64,000 nt of DNA from Schauerella fraxinea (lineage in GTDB: Bacteria; Pseudomonadota; Gammaproteobacteria; Burkholderiales; Burkholderiaceae_B). Position numbers and translations under genes: made by a program. Shown in pieces: positions 17,192 through 24,704 of the stretch. The stretch's first letter is position 1, and each line of letters opens with the position of its first letter. The stretch is from NCBI GenBank assembly GCA_030849945.1, contig JAVDKK010000001.1, positions 868,001-932,000 on the forward strand, given 5' to 3'. The notes below the pieces were generated by a model that saw only the letters and a program-made list of their open reading frames with translations, searched no databases and was not told the origin of the DNA.

Positions 17192-17422
17192 TCACGCCTG
17201 TCGATTAGGCAATTCTCCGCGCATCCATCGATGCACATCGCCCGCAAGCCAACCTTGCGCCAACGCATCGTTGTCGATCGGGCTGGGAAAACGGTTTCCC
17301 CGCATCAGATCTTGAATGCAGTGCCGGCTTAACCCGGTCAATGCGGTGACGTCGCTCCAGCCAATCGCAGCCGACGATTCGGCCATTTGGCGCAAATCAT
17401 GTGTGCGCATTTCACTGATCAT
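17192..17422 (-). CDS. Small AlpA-like helix-turn-helix protein
   Basis: 76 residues from ATG 17422, which overlaps the cupin stop as ATGA, implying translational coupling. An alternative start (MRTHDL) lies at codon 5. The core, WSDVTALTGLSRHCIQDLM followed by GNRFPSPIDND and GWLAGDVHRWM, matches the AlpA/MerR-like excisionase fold seen in small phage and island regulators (V-x-x-L-x-G-L-S-R plus R-F-P plus W-x-x-x-D-V). No integrase, phage or island genes surround it. Instead it sits between a cupin enzyme and an aldo/keto reductase, so it may be a small regulator of this operon. Identification is by motif only. Confidence 0.6.
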   Translation of the reverse strand: MISEMRTHDLRQMAESSAAIGWSDVTALTGLSRHCIQDLMRGNRFPSPIDNDALAQGWLAGDVHRWMRGELPNRQA

Positions 17423-17910
17423 TGCGGTTGCTGGCCGTACTGTTCATCGGTCACTTTTTCCAGCCATTCGACCGCTTTCCCGTCCACGGCTTCGGCAACG
17501 GCAATATGCGTCATGGCCGTATTGGCGCTTGCGCCATGCCAGTGCTTGACCGCAGGTGCGATCCAGACGATGTCGCCGGGTTTGATGGTTTGCACGGGCT
17601 TGCCCAGCTCTTGAACCAAGCCGACGCCGGAGGTGACGATCAACGTTTGACCCAGTGGATGGGTGTGCCAGGCCGTGCGTGCACCCGGCTCGAACGTGAC
17701 GGTGGCGCCCCCGATGCGGGCGGGTGCTTCGCCTTGAAAAGGCGCGTCGATGCGAACCGTGCCCGTAAAGTAATCGGCCGGACCTTTGGCTGAGGGATGG
17801 GTTCCTGCTGATGTGATTTTGATCATCGAGACTTCCTTGGCAGTTTGGGCGCATGCGCCTGATCCAATGAGCGAGAGCAATGCAGCGATCAGGGTAAACC
17901 GCTTCATCAT
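17419..17910 (-). CDS. Exported single-domain cupin, hydroxynitrile-lyase-like
   Basis: 163 residues from ATG 17910, chosen for the GGAGGA site 5 nt upstream; a longer reading begins 15 nt earlier. A signal sequence (about 1-21) is followed by GPADYFTGTVRID, then FEPGARTAWHTHPLGQT, then GDIVWIAPAVKHWHG. Metal ligands His82, His84, Gln88 and His123 match the manganese site of the cupin hydroxynitrile lyase of Granulicella tundricola. Family members cleave or make cyanohydrins in vitro, though the natural role is unclear. Export is unusual for this group. The gene heads an operon divergent from a LysR regulator (205-bp gap). Confidence 0.8.
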   Translation of the reverse strand: MMKRFTLIAALLSLIGSGACAQTAKEVSMIKITSAGTHPSAKGPADYFTGTVRIDAPFQGEAPARIGGATVTFEPGARTAWHTHPLGQTLIVTSGVGLVQELGKPVQTIKPGDIVWIAPAVKHWHGASANTAMTHIAVAEAVDGKAVEWLEKVTDEQYGQQPQ

Positions 17911-18115
17911 AGTGTTCCTCCGCATTTGCGACGCATGGGTTTAAGCCTCTCGAATCTAGCAGTTCGCTGCCGTGCTGATTAGCCGTTCAAGCGTGCATGG
18001 TCTTATGAGGTCAGTTCATGACTGGGAACCCGGCAACAGTCTGCGCGTCGAATGGCGGTGTAATGTGTTTGATTAATCGGCAGCAGTCGCATGCCACCCT
18101 GGGGCAAATTGATAA

Positions 18116-19030
18116 ATGGCGCGAGAGAACTACAACGATCTGCTTGCCTTTGTGACGGTGGCGCGAGAGGGCAGTTTTACGCGCGCGGCCGCGCAACTCG
18201 GCGTTTCGCAATCTGCGTTGAGTCACACCGTGCGCGGGCTGGAGGCGCGGCTGGGTATTCGCTTGCTGACAAGAACCACGCGCAGCGTTTCGCCCACGGA
18301 GGCCGGCGCTCGCCTGTTGCTGACCATCGGCCCGAGGTTTGAGGAGATCGACGCTGAGCTCGCTGCGGTCACCGAGTTTCGCGATAAGCCGGCCGGTACG
18401 ATCCGCATTACCAGCGCCGAGAACGCCATCGATACGGTGCTCTGGCCCAAGCTCATCGAAGTGCTGCCCAAGTATCCGGATCTGAACGTGGAGATCACGG
18501 TGGACTATGGCCTATCGGACATCGTGGCGCAACGTTACGACGTGGGCGTGCGATTGGGCGACCAGGTGGCCAAGGACATGATTGCGATGCGCATCGGCCC
18601 TGACTTGCGCATGACGGTTGTGGCTGCGCCCGGCTATCTTGCCGATCGTTCGGCGCCGACCACCCCCCAGGCGCTTGCGGATCATCGCTGCATCAATTTG
18701 CGGCTCCCCACGCATGGCAGCTTGCTCGTTTGGGATTTCGAAAAAGACGGCCACGTCGTCAAAGTCCGCGTCGAAGGGCAATGGGTGTTCAACAGCAGCT
18801 CGCAGATCCTTCGCGCGGCGCTCGCAGGCTGCGGTCTGGCGTTCTTGCCGGAGAGCATGGTGGACACGCACGTCGCCGAAGGGCGGCTCTGCAAAGTACT
18901 GGAAGACTGGTGCCATGTTTTTCCAGGCTACCACCTTTACTATCCCAGCCGCCGTCAAAAGTCGACGGCCCTCGGCGTGCTGCTGGATGCGTTGCGCTAT
19001 CCCAGCGAGCCTGCAGTCGGCGATTGCTGA
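18116..19030 (+). CDS. LysR-family transcriptional regulator
   Basis: 304 residues. The N-terminal winged helix reads NDLLAFVTVAREGSFTRAAA, then LGVSQSALSHTVRGLEARLG and RLLTRTTRSVSPTEAG. The effector domain has the Asp-rich DYGLSDIVAQRYDVGVRLGD segment typical of the CrgA/AaeR-like group. It is divergent from the cupin/AlpA-like/aldo-keto reductase genes, which are its likely targets. Its last 34 bp overlap the convergent azoreductase gene. Confidence 0.93.
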   Translation: MARENYNDLLAFVTVAREGSFTRAAAQLGVSQSALSHTVRGLEARLGIRLLTRTTRSVSPTEAGARLLLTIGPRFEEIDAELAAVTEFRDKPAGTIRITSAENAIDTVLWPKLIEVLPKYPDLNVEITVDYGLSDIVAQRYDVGVRLGDQVAKDMIAMRIGPDLRMTVVAAPGYLADRSAPTTPQALADHRCINLRLPTHGSLLVWDFEKDGHVVKVRVEGQWVFNSSSQILRAALAGCGLAFLPESMVDTHVAEGRLCKVLEDWCHVFPGYHLYYPSRRQKSTALGVLLDALRYPSEPAVGDC

Positions 19031-19629
19031 TGTTGCGCTTGCAGATAGGCATCGAACGCATGTTTTGCCTCGTCTACGGCTAGCGCCACCGCCTCCTCGC
19101 CGAATACCAATCCCTGCAGGGCGAGGAAGTGCACATCTTCAATGCCGATCGAGGCCAACGCATAGGTGAGATAAGGCGTCAGAAAATCGGCCTGCTTGGC
19201 CCGCGCGCCGGCATGAAAGCCGCCAGAGCTCACCAGCACGAAGGTCGGGCGATCTTTCAAGGATCCCACTTTGCCTTGCGGCGTCGCTGTAAAGCTCCGG
19301 TTGATTCGGATCACATGATCGATCCAGAGCTTCAACGCGGCCGGCACGGTGAAGTTATGCATGGGCGTAACGATGAAGAGCACGTCGTGCTGTTCCAGTT
19401 CGGCGATCAATGTTTCCGACTCGGCAAACGCGGCGGCATCGTGCGGTTGATTCGAGGTGATCGCACGGGCGTAATCGGGGCCGATCGGCGCAATGGGCGT
19501 GCGCACCAGATCGCGTTCCGTGATCTCGACGCGATCCCATCCGGCGTGGGCGATCATTTGCTTGGCCAAACGATAGCCATGACTGTGGGTCCCGTACGGG
19601 CCGCTGTTTACGATCAAGATGCGCGTCAT
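18997..19629 (-). CDS. FMN-dependent NADH-azoreductase-like flavodoxin-fold oxidoreductase
   Basis: 210 residues from ATG 19629, which overlaps the upstream GNAT stop by 4 nt. The flavodoxin-like fold starts TRILIVNSGPYGTHSHGYRL, with HDVLFIVTPMHNFTVPAALK forming the FMN-phosphate side and VLVSSGGFH the second FMN loop, as in AzoR/NQO-type reductases. These cytoplasmic enzymes reduce quinones and azo compounds by two electrons and protect from quinone stress. It ends a three-gene operon (AhpD-like, GNAT, azoreductase), all ATGA-coupled. It overlaps the LysR gene tail to tail by 34 bp. Confidence 0.85.
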   Translation of the reverse strand: MTRILIVNSGPYGTHSHGYRLAKQMIAHAGWDRVEITERDLVRTPIAPIGPDYARAITSNQPHDAAAFAESETLIAELEQHDVLFIVTPMHNFTVPAALKLWIDHVIRINRSFTATPQGKVGSLKDRPTFVLVSSGGFHAGARAKQADFLTPYLTYALASIGIEDVHFLALQGLVFGEEAVALAVDEAKHAFDAYLQAQHQQSPTAGSLG

Positions 19630-20141
19630 GCCGTGGATACTCGCGAGTGAGGGTGGGCGGGAGGAAGTTCGATGGCGGCAAGCGGTGATGCGCCGTGCTG
19701 CCGGCTGAGCGGTTCGACGAAATGCATGCCTCGCGCGAGCAGCCCCTGCCGGAAGTAGAAGCGTTGCGCCAGGGCCATGTGCAGCCCGGTATCCAGCACC
19801 AGATGCGCGCAATGTAGATGGGTGGCTTGCTCGCGCACCGCGGCCAAGAGACGGCCACCAATGTGCGATCGCTGCAGCGTGTGCGATACCACCAGGTCGT
19901 CCACATATACAAAGCGGCCATATAGCAGATTATCTTGCAGGCGATAGCCTGCGAGACCCACGATCGTCTGATCGCGCCTTGCCGCCAGCAAGCGATATCC
20001 TTGCTCGCGTTGATGGCGAATCTGAAGGACAAAGCCGGCAGGATCTCCCAGGTGCGGCCGCAGTTCTTTCATGATCGGAAACGCCACATGCAACGCTTGA
20101 TCGTCATGCTCGATATGCGTCATATCCATGGCGGCGCTCAT
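19626..20141 (-). CDS. GNAT-family N-acetyltransferase
   Basis: 171 residues. The acetyl-CoA fold is seen in FVYVDDLVVSHTLQRSHIGG followed by RLLAAVREQA (motif A; the usual R/Q-x-x-G-x-G/A is represented by QRSHIGG) and LDTGLHMALAQRFYFRQGL (motif B). This resembles small acetyltransferases acting on amines or antibiotics, substrate unknown. Both ends overlap neighbours by 4 nt, so it is translated as part of the AhpD-like/GNAT/azoreductase operon. The start ATG 20141 is within the end of the AhpD-like gene. Confidence 0.85.
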   Translation of the reverse strand: MSAAMDMTHIEHDDQALHVAFPIMKELRPHLGDPAGFVLQIRHQREQGYRLLAARRDQTIVGLAGYRLQDNLLYGRFVYVDDLVVSHTLQRSHIGGRLLAAVREQATHLHCAHLVLDTGLHMALAQRFYFRQGLLARGMHFVEPLSRQHGASPLAAIELPPAHPHSRVSTA

Positions 20142-20575
20142 TCGGGCATTTTGCGAAACGCGATCGCAAAGCGGTTCCAGCTATTGATCGACGTCACCAG
20201 CAAGGTCAGTTCGACCAGTTCCGCATCGGTGAAGTGCGGTCGCACGTCTTCCCATACGGCATCGGGAACGTGGTCTTGCGAGATCAGCGTCAACGCTTCC
20301 GTCCAGGCCAGCGCAGCACGTTCGCGATCGCTGAAGAACGGCGTTTCACGCCAAGCGGAGACCGTGGCCAGGCGGCGCTCGTTTTCACCCGCGCGGCGGG
20401 CGTCGGCCACATGCATATCCAGGCAGAAGGCGCAGCCGTTGATCTGCGAGGCGCGCAGCCGCACCATTTCCTTGAGCAGGATATCCAGTGTGCCTTTGTC
20501 GATCTGCGCTTCAACGCCTCGCATGGCGCGGATCGCGTCTTTGTTGGCGGTGTAGAAATCGAGTCGTTGTTGCAT
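20138..20575 (-). CDS. AhpD-like carboxymuconolactone decarboxylase family protein
   Basis: 145 residues from ATG 20575 with GGAG 7 nt upstream. The AhpD core is NGCAFCLDMHVADAR, giving Cys48, Cys51 and His55, the redox pair and proton relay of alkylhydroperoxidase D-type proteins. They reduce peroxides or act as thiol oxidoreductases. It is the first gene of the operon and is divergent (111 bp) from a MocR regulator, which probably controls it. Together with the azoreductase it suggests a response to electrophile or peroxide stress. Confidence 0.9.
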   Translation of the reverse strand: MQQRLDFYTANKDAIRAMRGVEAQIDKGTLDILLKEMVRLRASQINGCAFCLDMHVADARRAGENERRLATVSAWRETPFFSDRERAALAWTEALTLISQDHVPDAVWEDVRPHFTDAELVELTLLVTSINSWNRFAIAFRKMPE

Positions 20576-20686
20576 GGCAAGCTCCAAAATGAAAGTAGAC
20601 GGCGTGGGGGAGAAGACGAGGGCGGGCGGCCGCGTTCCCTGGTGAGTAGTATGCGAATATCATGGCTTCGTTAGAAGATCCAAGAA

Positions 20687-22150
20687 ATGTCAAAACGACT
20701 AGTCCAAGATTTGCTTCGCCCCTTCGAGGTGGATCTCGATCGCTCGACGTCGCTGCCGATGTATCTGCAGATCTGCCGCCGGTTCAAGACGGCGATCGAA
20801 CAGGGTCATCTCAAACCGGGCGATCGCGTGCCGAGCACGCGGGCGCTGGCTGCGGAACTCGCCGTTGCCCGCGGCACCGTCGATATGGCGTACCGGATCC
20901 TGGCTGACGAGGGATATGTGCAGGTGAGAGGCGCGGCGGGCACGGTGATCTCGCCCACGCTGCCTGCGCCCGGCGCAGGAACCGTTCGGCCGGCACCTGC
21001 GGCGAATCCGGACACGCATCCGTCGCACATCGACCATGACGGCAATATGCCGAAGCCGCTGCAGATGGGGTTGCCCGCACTGGATGCGTTTCCGCGCAAG
21101 GTCTGGAATCGCCTGGTAGGGCAACGTCTGCGCAGTGGCGATATGTCGCGGCTGGCCTATCCGCATCCTGCGGGCTTCGATCAGTTGCGTCAGCGCATCG
21201 CAGCCTATCTGGGCGTATCGCGCGGCGTGAGTTGCGTGCCTGAACAGGTGTTCATCACGACCGGGCTGCGCGCCACGCTGGAACTGACATTAAGCAGCCT
21301 GTCCAAGGCGGGCGATGGGTTCTGGTTTGAAGACCCCGGCTACATTCTCGCCCGGCCCTTTCTGTTGAATACGGGGCTCAAGGTGGTGCCTGTGCCAGTG
21401 GATCGGCATGGTTTGCGGGTGGACGAAGGTAAGCGTCTGGCGCCGAATGCGACGTTTGCGATGGTGACGCCTTCGCATCAAAGTCCATTGGGCGTGACCT
21501 TGTCGCTGGAACGCCGCATGGCGCTGCTCGACTGGGCGAGCAGCGCGGGCAGTTGGATCATCGAAGACGATTACGACAGCGAATTTCGCTACCAGGGGCG
21601 CCCATTGCCGGCGCTCAAGAGCCTGGATCGGCGCGATCGCGTCATCTACAGCGGCACGTTCAGCAAGGTGATGTTTCCGGGGCTGCGACTCGCCTATGTG
21701 GTGGCGCCCCTGAGCGTGGTCGACCGCTTCGAGGCAGTGGCGTACAACCTGAACGCAGGATGTCCCTTTCTCTTCCAGGCCGGCGTTGCGGACTTCATGG
21801 CCGAAGGCCATTTCTCGCGGCATCTCAAGAAAATGCGTGTGTTGTATGCCCAGCGGCGAGCCGTTACGCAACGGGTATTCAACGCGTTGCTGGCCGATAG
21901 CCTGCGCATCGATCTGCTGCCGGGCGGGCTGCACGTGCTGGCCAATATGCCCGATGCGGCAGACGATGCCGCGCTGGCTGAACAGGTACGTGCAGCGGGC
22001 CTGGCTGCCAATCCGCTATCGCCTTGGTACATGGCCGCGCCGCCGAAGAAGGGCCTGTTGCTGGGCTTCGCCAATATCGTGGACGAAGCCGACGCCACAC
22101 GCGTGGCACGTCGCTTACGCCGGGCACTAACGGCGCCTGCGGATTATTGA
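20687..22150 (+). CDS. MocR-type GntR/aminotransferase fusion regulator
   Basis: 487 residues. The N-terminal GntR winged helix (about 20-85: PMYLQICRRFKTAIEQGHLK, PGDRVPSTRALAAELAVARG) is fused by a short linker to a fold-type-I aminotransferase domain (about 125-480). In that domain YSGTFSKVMFPGLRL contains the PLP lysine Lys327, and EDDYDSEFRY the cofactor Asp. MocR proteins sense PLP-linked metabolites rather than act as enzymes. It is divergent from the AhpD-like operon, its probable target. Confidence 0.93.
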   Translation: MSKRLVQDLLRPFEVDLDRSTSLPMYLQICRRFKTAIEQGHLKPGDRVPSTRALAAELAVARGTVDMAYRILADEGYVQVRGAAGTVISPTLPAPGAGTVRPAPAANPDTHPSHIDHDGNMPKPLQMGLPALDAFPRKVWNRLVGQRLRSGDMSRLAYPHPAGFDQLRQRIAAYLGVSRGVSCVPEQVFITTGLRATLELTLSSLSKAGDGFWFEDPGYILARPFLLNTGLKVVPVPVDRHGLRVDEGKRLAPNATFAMVTPSHQSPLGVTLSLERRMALLDWASSAGSWIIEDDYDSEFRYQGRPLPALKSLDRRDRVIYSGTFSKVMFPGLRLAYVVAPLSVVDRFEAVAYNLNAGCPFLFQAGVADFMAEGHFSRHLKKMRVLYAQRRAVTQRVFNALLADSLRIDLLPGGLHVLANMPDAADDAALAEQVRAAGLAANPLSPWYMAAPPKKGLLLGFANIVDEADATRVARRLRRALTAPADY

Positions 22151-22305
22151 GGATTATCGATAAGCGTGTGCTGAATTTTTGCACTAGTCGCCGGGTAGGA
22201 CCGCAGGTACATTGGTCGGCTGATGCATTCAGCACGATGTCAGCATGTCATGGCCGACGTCGAAATCGTGCTGATCCTTTTTCGACACTACTCGGAGCAT
22301 GCACG

Positions 22306-22869
22306 ATGAAGAAACGCCATGGTTGGCTGACGGCGGTCGTTTTGGCGACTGCCGTGGGCGCTCAAACTCCCACGTATGCGCAATCGGTGCAGGCGCCGAC
22401 TTCGACATCGCGCACGCCCGATGTGATTTACGTGCCCACGCCGCGACCGGTCGTTGACGCCATGCTCAAAGTGGCGAAGGTGGGTAAGGACGATGTGCTG
22501 TATGACCTGGGTTCCGGCGATGGCCGCATTCCGGTGACGGCAGCCAAGCAGTTCGGTACGGTCGGCACGGGCTTCGATCTCGATCCGAAGCGTATCGAAG
22601 AAGCCAACGCGAATGCAAAAGAGCAGGGCGTGACGGACAAAGTGAAGTTCGTTCAAGCCGATCTGTTCGAGCAGGATCTGTCGAAAGCGACGGTGATCAG
22701 CCTGTACCTGCTGCCGTCGTTGAACTTGAAATTGCGGCCCAAGCTGCTGGCGCTGAAGCCCGGCACGCGCATCGTGTCGCATGCGTTCGACATGGGCGAT
22801 TGGGCGCCCGACCAGACGCTCACGGTCGAGGGATCGACGGTGTATTTCTGGACGGTGCCCAAGCGCTGA
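22306..22869 (+). CDS. Class I SAM-dependent methyltransferase with an N-terminal signal sequence
   Basis: 187 residues from ATG 22306. Residues 1-25 (KKRHGWLTAVVLATAVGA, ending TYA) form a signal peptide, followed by VPTPRPVVDAMLKVAKV and the SAM motif DLGSGDGRIPV (67-77), with GFDLDPKRIEEA as motif II. Close families of such proteins with the GSGDGR motif and a signal are found in proteobacteria, but SAM is not known in the periplasm. The mature enzyme may therefore bind another ligand, or the segment may only anchor it. The 155-bp gap from the MocR gene shows no evident shared promoter. Confidence 0.8.
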   Translation: MKKRHGWLTAVVLATAVGAQTPTYAQSVQAPTSTSRTPDVIYVPTPRPVVDAMLKVAKVGKDDVLYDLGSGDGRIPVTAAKQFGTVGTGFDLDPKRIEEANANAKEQGVTDKVKFVQADLFEQDLSKATVISLYLLPSLNLKLRPKLLALKPGTRIVSHAFDMGDWAPDQTLTVEGSTVYFWTVPKR

Positions 22870-22910
22870 TGCTGACGCTGGTTGCGCGCGTTCAGCGTTC
22901 CCAGCTTGGG

Positions 22911-24140
22911 CTAACGCGACGCGCCTGAACTCGCGTTCATGAAAAACCGCAGCATTTCGCGGCTGGCGTCGGGGCCGGCGGCATCGGTGTAAGACCCCGC
23001 CGTATCGCCGCCCGACCATGCATGGCGCGCGCCATGCACCACCCAGTATTCCGCCATCACGGTGCCATTGCTGGCACGGCGCACGGTGCGGGTGGCGCCG
23101 CGGCCGCCGGCTTGCGCAGCCCCGATCTCTTCGACGTGATTGGCCGCATTGGGATCGGAGCACGCCGCAAACGCACGGTCGCCATTGATGGGGTGCACGG
23201 TTGAGTCGGCATCGCCGTGAAAAACGATGGTGCGCACCGCGCACGTCTGCGCGGCTTGACTCGCGCCGCCCACGCCATTCATGGCCATCAGCGCCGAGGG
23301 CAGATCGCTGGCGGCGCCCGCCGCCAAACCCGAATGCACGCCGACCGCGGCATACAGATCCGGATAAGCACGGCCCATGATGGCCGCCATCGCGCCACCG
23401 GCCGACAGGCCCGCCACAAACACGCGTTTGGGATCGATCGACAACTTGGCCATCGCATCGCGCGTGGCACCGGCAATCATTGCGGGTTCGCCGCGATCGC
23501 GCGCTTGATGGTTGTGCTTGAACCAGTTCCAGCAGCGCTGCGGATTGGCTTGCTGCGATTGGGCTGGGTAGAGCACCGCAAAACCTTGTTCCTGGGCCAG
23601 GCGATTCATCGTCGTGCCCGCGGCGAAGTCGTCAGGGTTTTGCGTGCAGCCGTGCAGCATGACCACGAGCGGCATCGGCGCCTGCGTGGTGCGGGCAGGG
23701 ATGAAAAGCTTGTAATCCATCTGGCCCGCGGCGCCGTTGTAGCGCTGCGTCTCGAACGTGGCCGATTCGGGCGATCTCGTCTGCGGCGCAGGCATGTCAC
23801 GCACGCCCGGCGCCGCCGGCGCAGCGTTCGTCGCCTGTGCCGTGTGGATGGGGCGTTTGGGTTCATCGACATCGCGCGCGTCGACGTCGATGATGTCGGC
23901 CGCTGCAACCATCTGCGGGCGCTTGGACGCGGCCCCACGCGCGTGGGTCGGATACGCATCGGTCGTGCGTGCATCGGCAGCACGTGGCTCGGCCGCGCGC
24001 GCCGCGGTGGCACGTGCCTTGGGCGGCGTGATCGGCGCGGGCATCATCGCACGCTGGATCGCGGCGGTGGCGGCGTGCAGATCGCCGGCCCGGGTATGGC
24101 GGGTGGCCTCGTCCATCAGGTACTGAAAGTCGCTGGGCAT
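22911..24140 (-). CDS. PHB-depolymerase-type esterase
   Basis: 409 residues from ATG 24140; the TTG at 24167 would add 9. The N-terminus (FQYLMDEATRHTRAGDLHAA) is a short helical region typical of this family, followed by an Ala/Arg-rich linker to about residue 130. The alpha/beta hydrolase domain has the oxyanion motif LHGCTQNPDDF (162-172), nucleophile GLSAG with Ser246, the Asp region HGDADSTVHP, and the catalytic His in GARHAWSGG. Relatives (LpqC/PhaZ-like) hydrolyse poly-3-hydroxybutyrate or short esters. No secretion signal is seen, so it is probably cytoplasmic. A ribbon-helix-helix gene lies just upstream (28-bp gap) as likely co-transcribed regulator. Confidence 0.85.
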   Translation of the reverse strand: MPSDFQYLMDEATRHTRAGDLHAATAAIQRAMMPAPITPPKARATAARAAEPRAADARTTDAYPTHARGAASKRPQMVAAADIIDVDARDVDEPKRPIHTAQATNAAPAAPGVRDMPAPQTRSPESATFETQRYNGAAGQMDYKLFIPARTTQAPMPLVVMLHGCTQNPDDFAAGTTMNRLAQEQGFAVLYPAQSQQANPQRCWNWFKHNHQARDRGEPAMIAGATRDAMAKLSIDPKRVFVAGLSAGGAMAAIMGRAYPDLYAAVGVHSGLAAGAASDLPSALMAMNGVGGASQAAQTCAVRTIVFHGDADSTVHPINGDRAFAACSDPNAANHVEEIGAAQAGGRGATRTVRRASNGTVMAEYWVVHGARHAWSGGDTAGSYTDAAGPDASREMLRFFMNASSGASR

Positions 24141-24168
24141 GAGGGGTCTCGATGGTCGGTAGGTCAAG

Positions 24169-24591
24169 TCAGCGGATACGCTGCTTGAGGGCGGTCTTGA
24201 CGGCAGGGCTCGCGTGCAGCGCGCCCAGTACGGTCAAGGACTCGATGGTGGCCAGAGCAAGGGCCGGGGTGACGTCGTTGGCAATCGACGCCAGACCCAG
24301 CACGCGGATCTGAAGCGTTTCGCCCGCGGCCTGTACGGCTTCGAGATCGGCTGCGGTGTAGTGCTGGATGCCGAGCACGAGCGTTTTGCGCGCAACCGCC
24401 TGACGCACGGCATCGTTATGCACCGATAGCTGATTGCGGATCGCCGTGCGGATGAGATCGGTGCGGTTGGCATAAAAGCCTTCCTGCACGAGCAGGTCGA
24501 TCTGACCCAGGTCGACGCAACCGACGTTGACGGTGATTTTTTCATCGGCCGGTTTGGGGGCCGTGGCGAGGGTGTGGCTACGAGGAGGCAT
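24169..24591 (-). CDS. CopG/ribbon-helix-helix-type regulator
   Basis: 140 residues from ATG 24591. Residues about 17-55, DEKITVNVGCVDLGQIDLLV followed by EGFYANRTDLIRTAIRNQL, form a ribbon-helix-helix motif (beta strand plus two helices with YANRTDLIRTAIR). The rest is a helical domain with no known motif. It precedes the esterase gene on the same strand. Its start has no Shine-Dalgarno; instead TATGAT lies 6 nt upstream, overlapping a perfect inverted repeat at 24599-24622. That suggests a leaderless, autoregulated transcript. Confidence 0.8.
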   Translation of the reverse strand: MPPRSHTLATAPKPADEKITVNVGCVDLGQIDLLVQEGFYANRTDLIRTAIRNQLSVHNDAVRQAVARKTLVLGIQHYTAADLEAVQAAGETLQIRVLGLASIANDVTPALALATIESLTVLGALHASPAVKTALKQRIR

Positions 24592-24598
24592 AAGTAAT

Positions 24599-24622
24599 CA
24601 TACCATCCAAGTGGATGGTATG
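24599..24622. promoter_or_regulatory. Operator of the ribbon-helix-helix regulator
   Basis: CATACCATCC-AAGT-GGATGGTATG, a perfect inverted repeat with 10-bp arms and a 4-bp centre, ending 7 bp upstream of the regulator's start codon. On the minus strand its end overlaps a TATGAT -10-like hexamer. The place and symmetry strongly suggest autoregulation by the adjacent gene. Confidence 0.75.
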
Positions 24623-24704
24623 TGGAGGATTTGAGCATTCCATGCCGATTTGAGCCGCCGCGACTATCGAGCAGTGCATCCTTGGAACGCGTTGCTCCGC
24701 CGAA

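Noticed and set aside
17192..17422. Evidence of a prophage or integrative element from the AlpA-like gene
   Set aside because: No integrase, attachment site or phage gene is near, and the gene is coupled to a metabolic operon.
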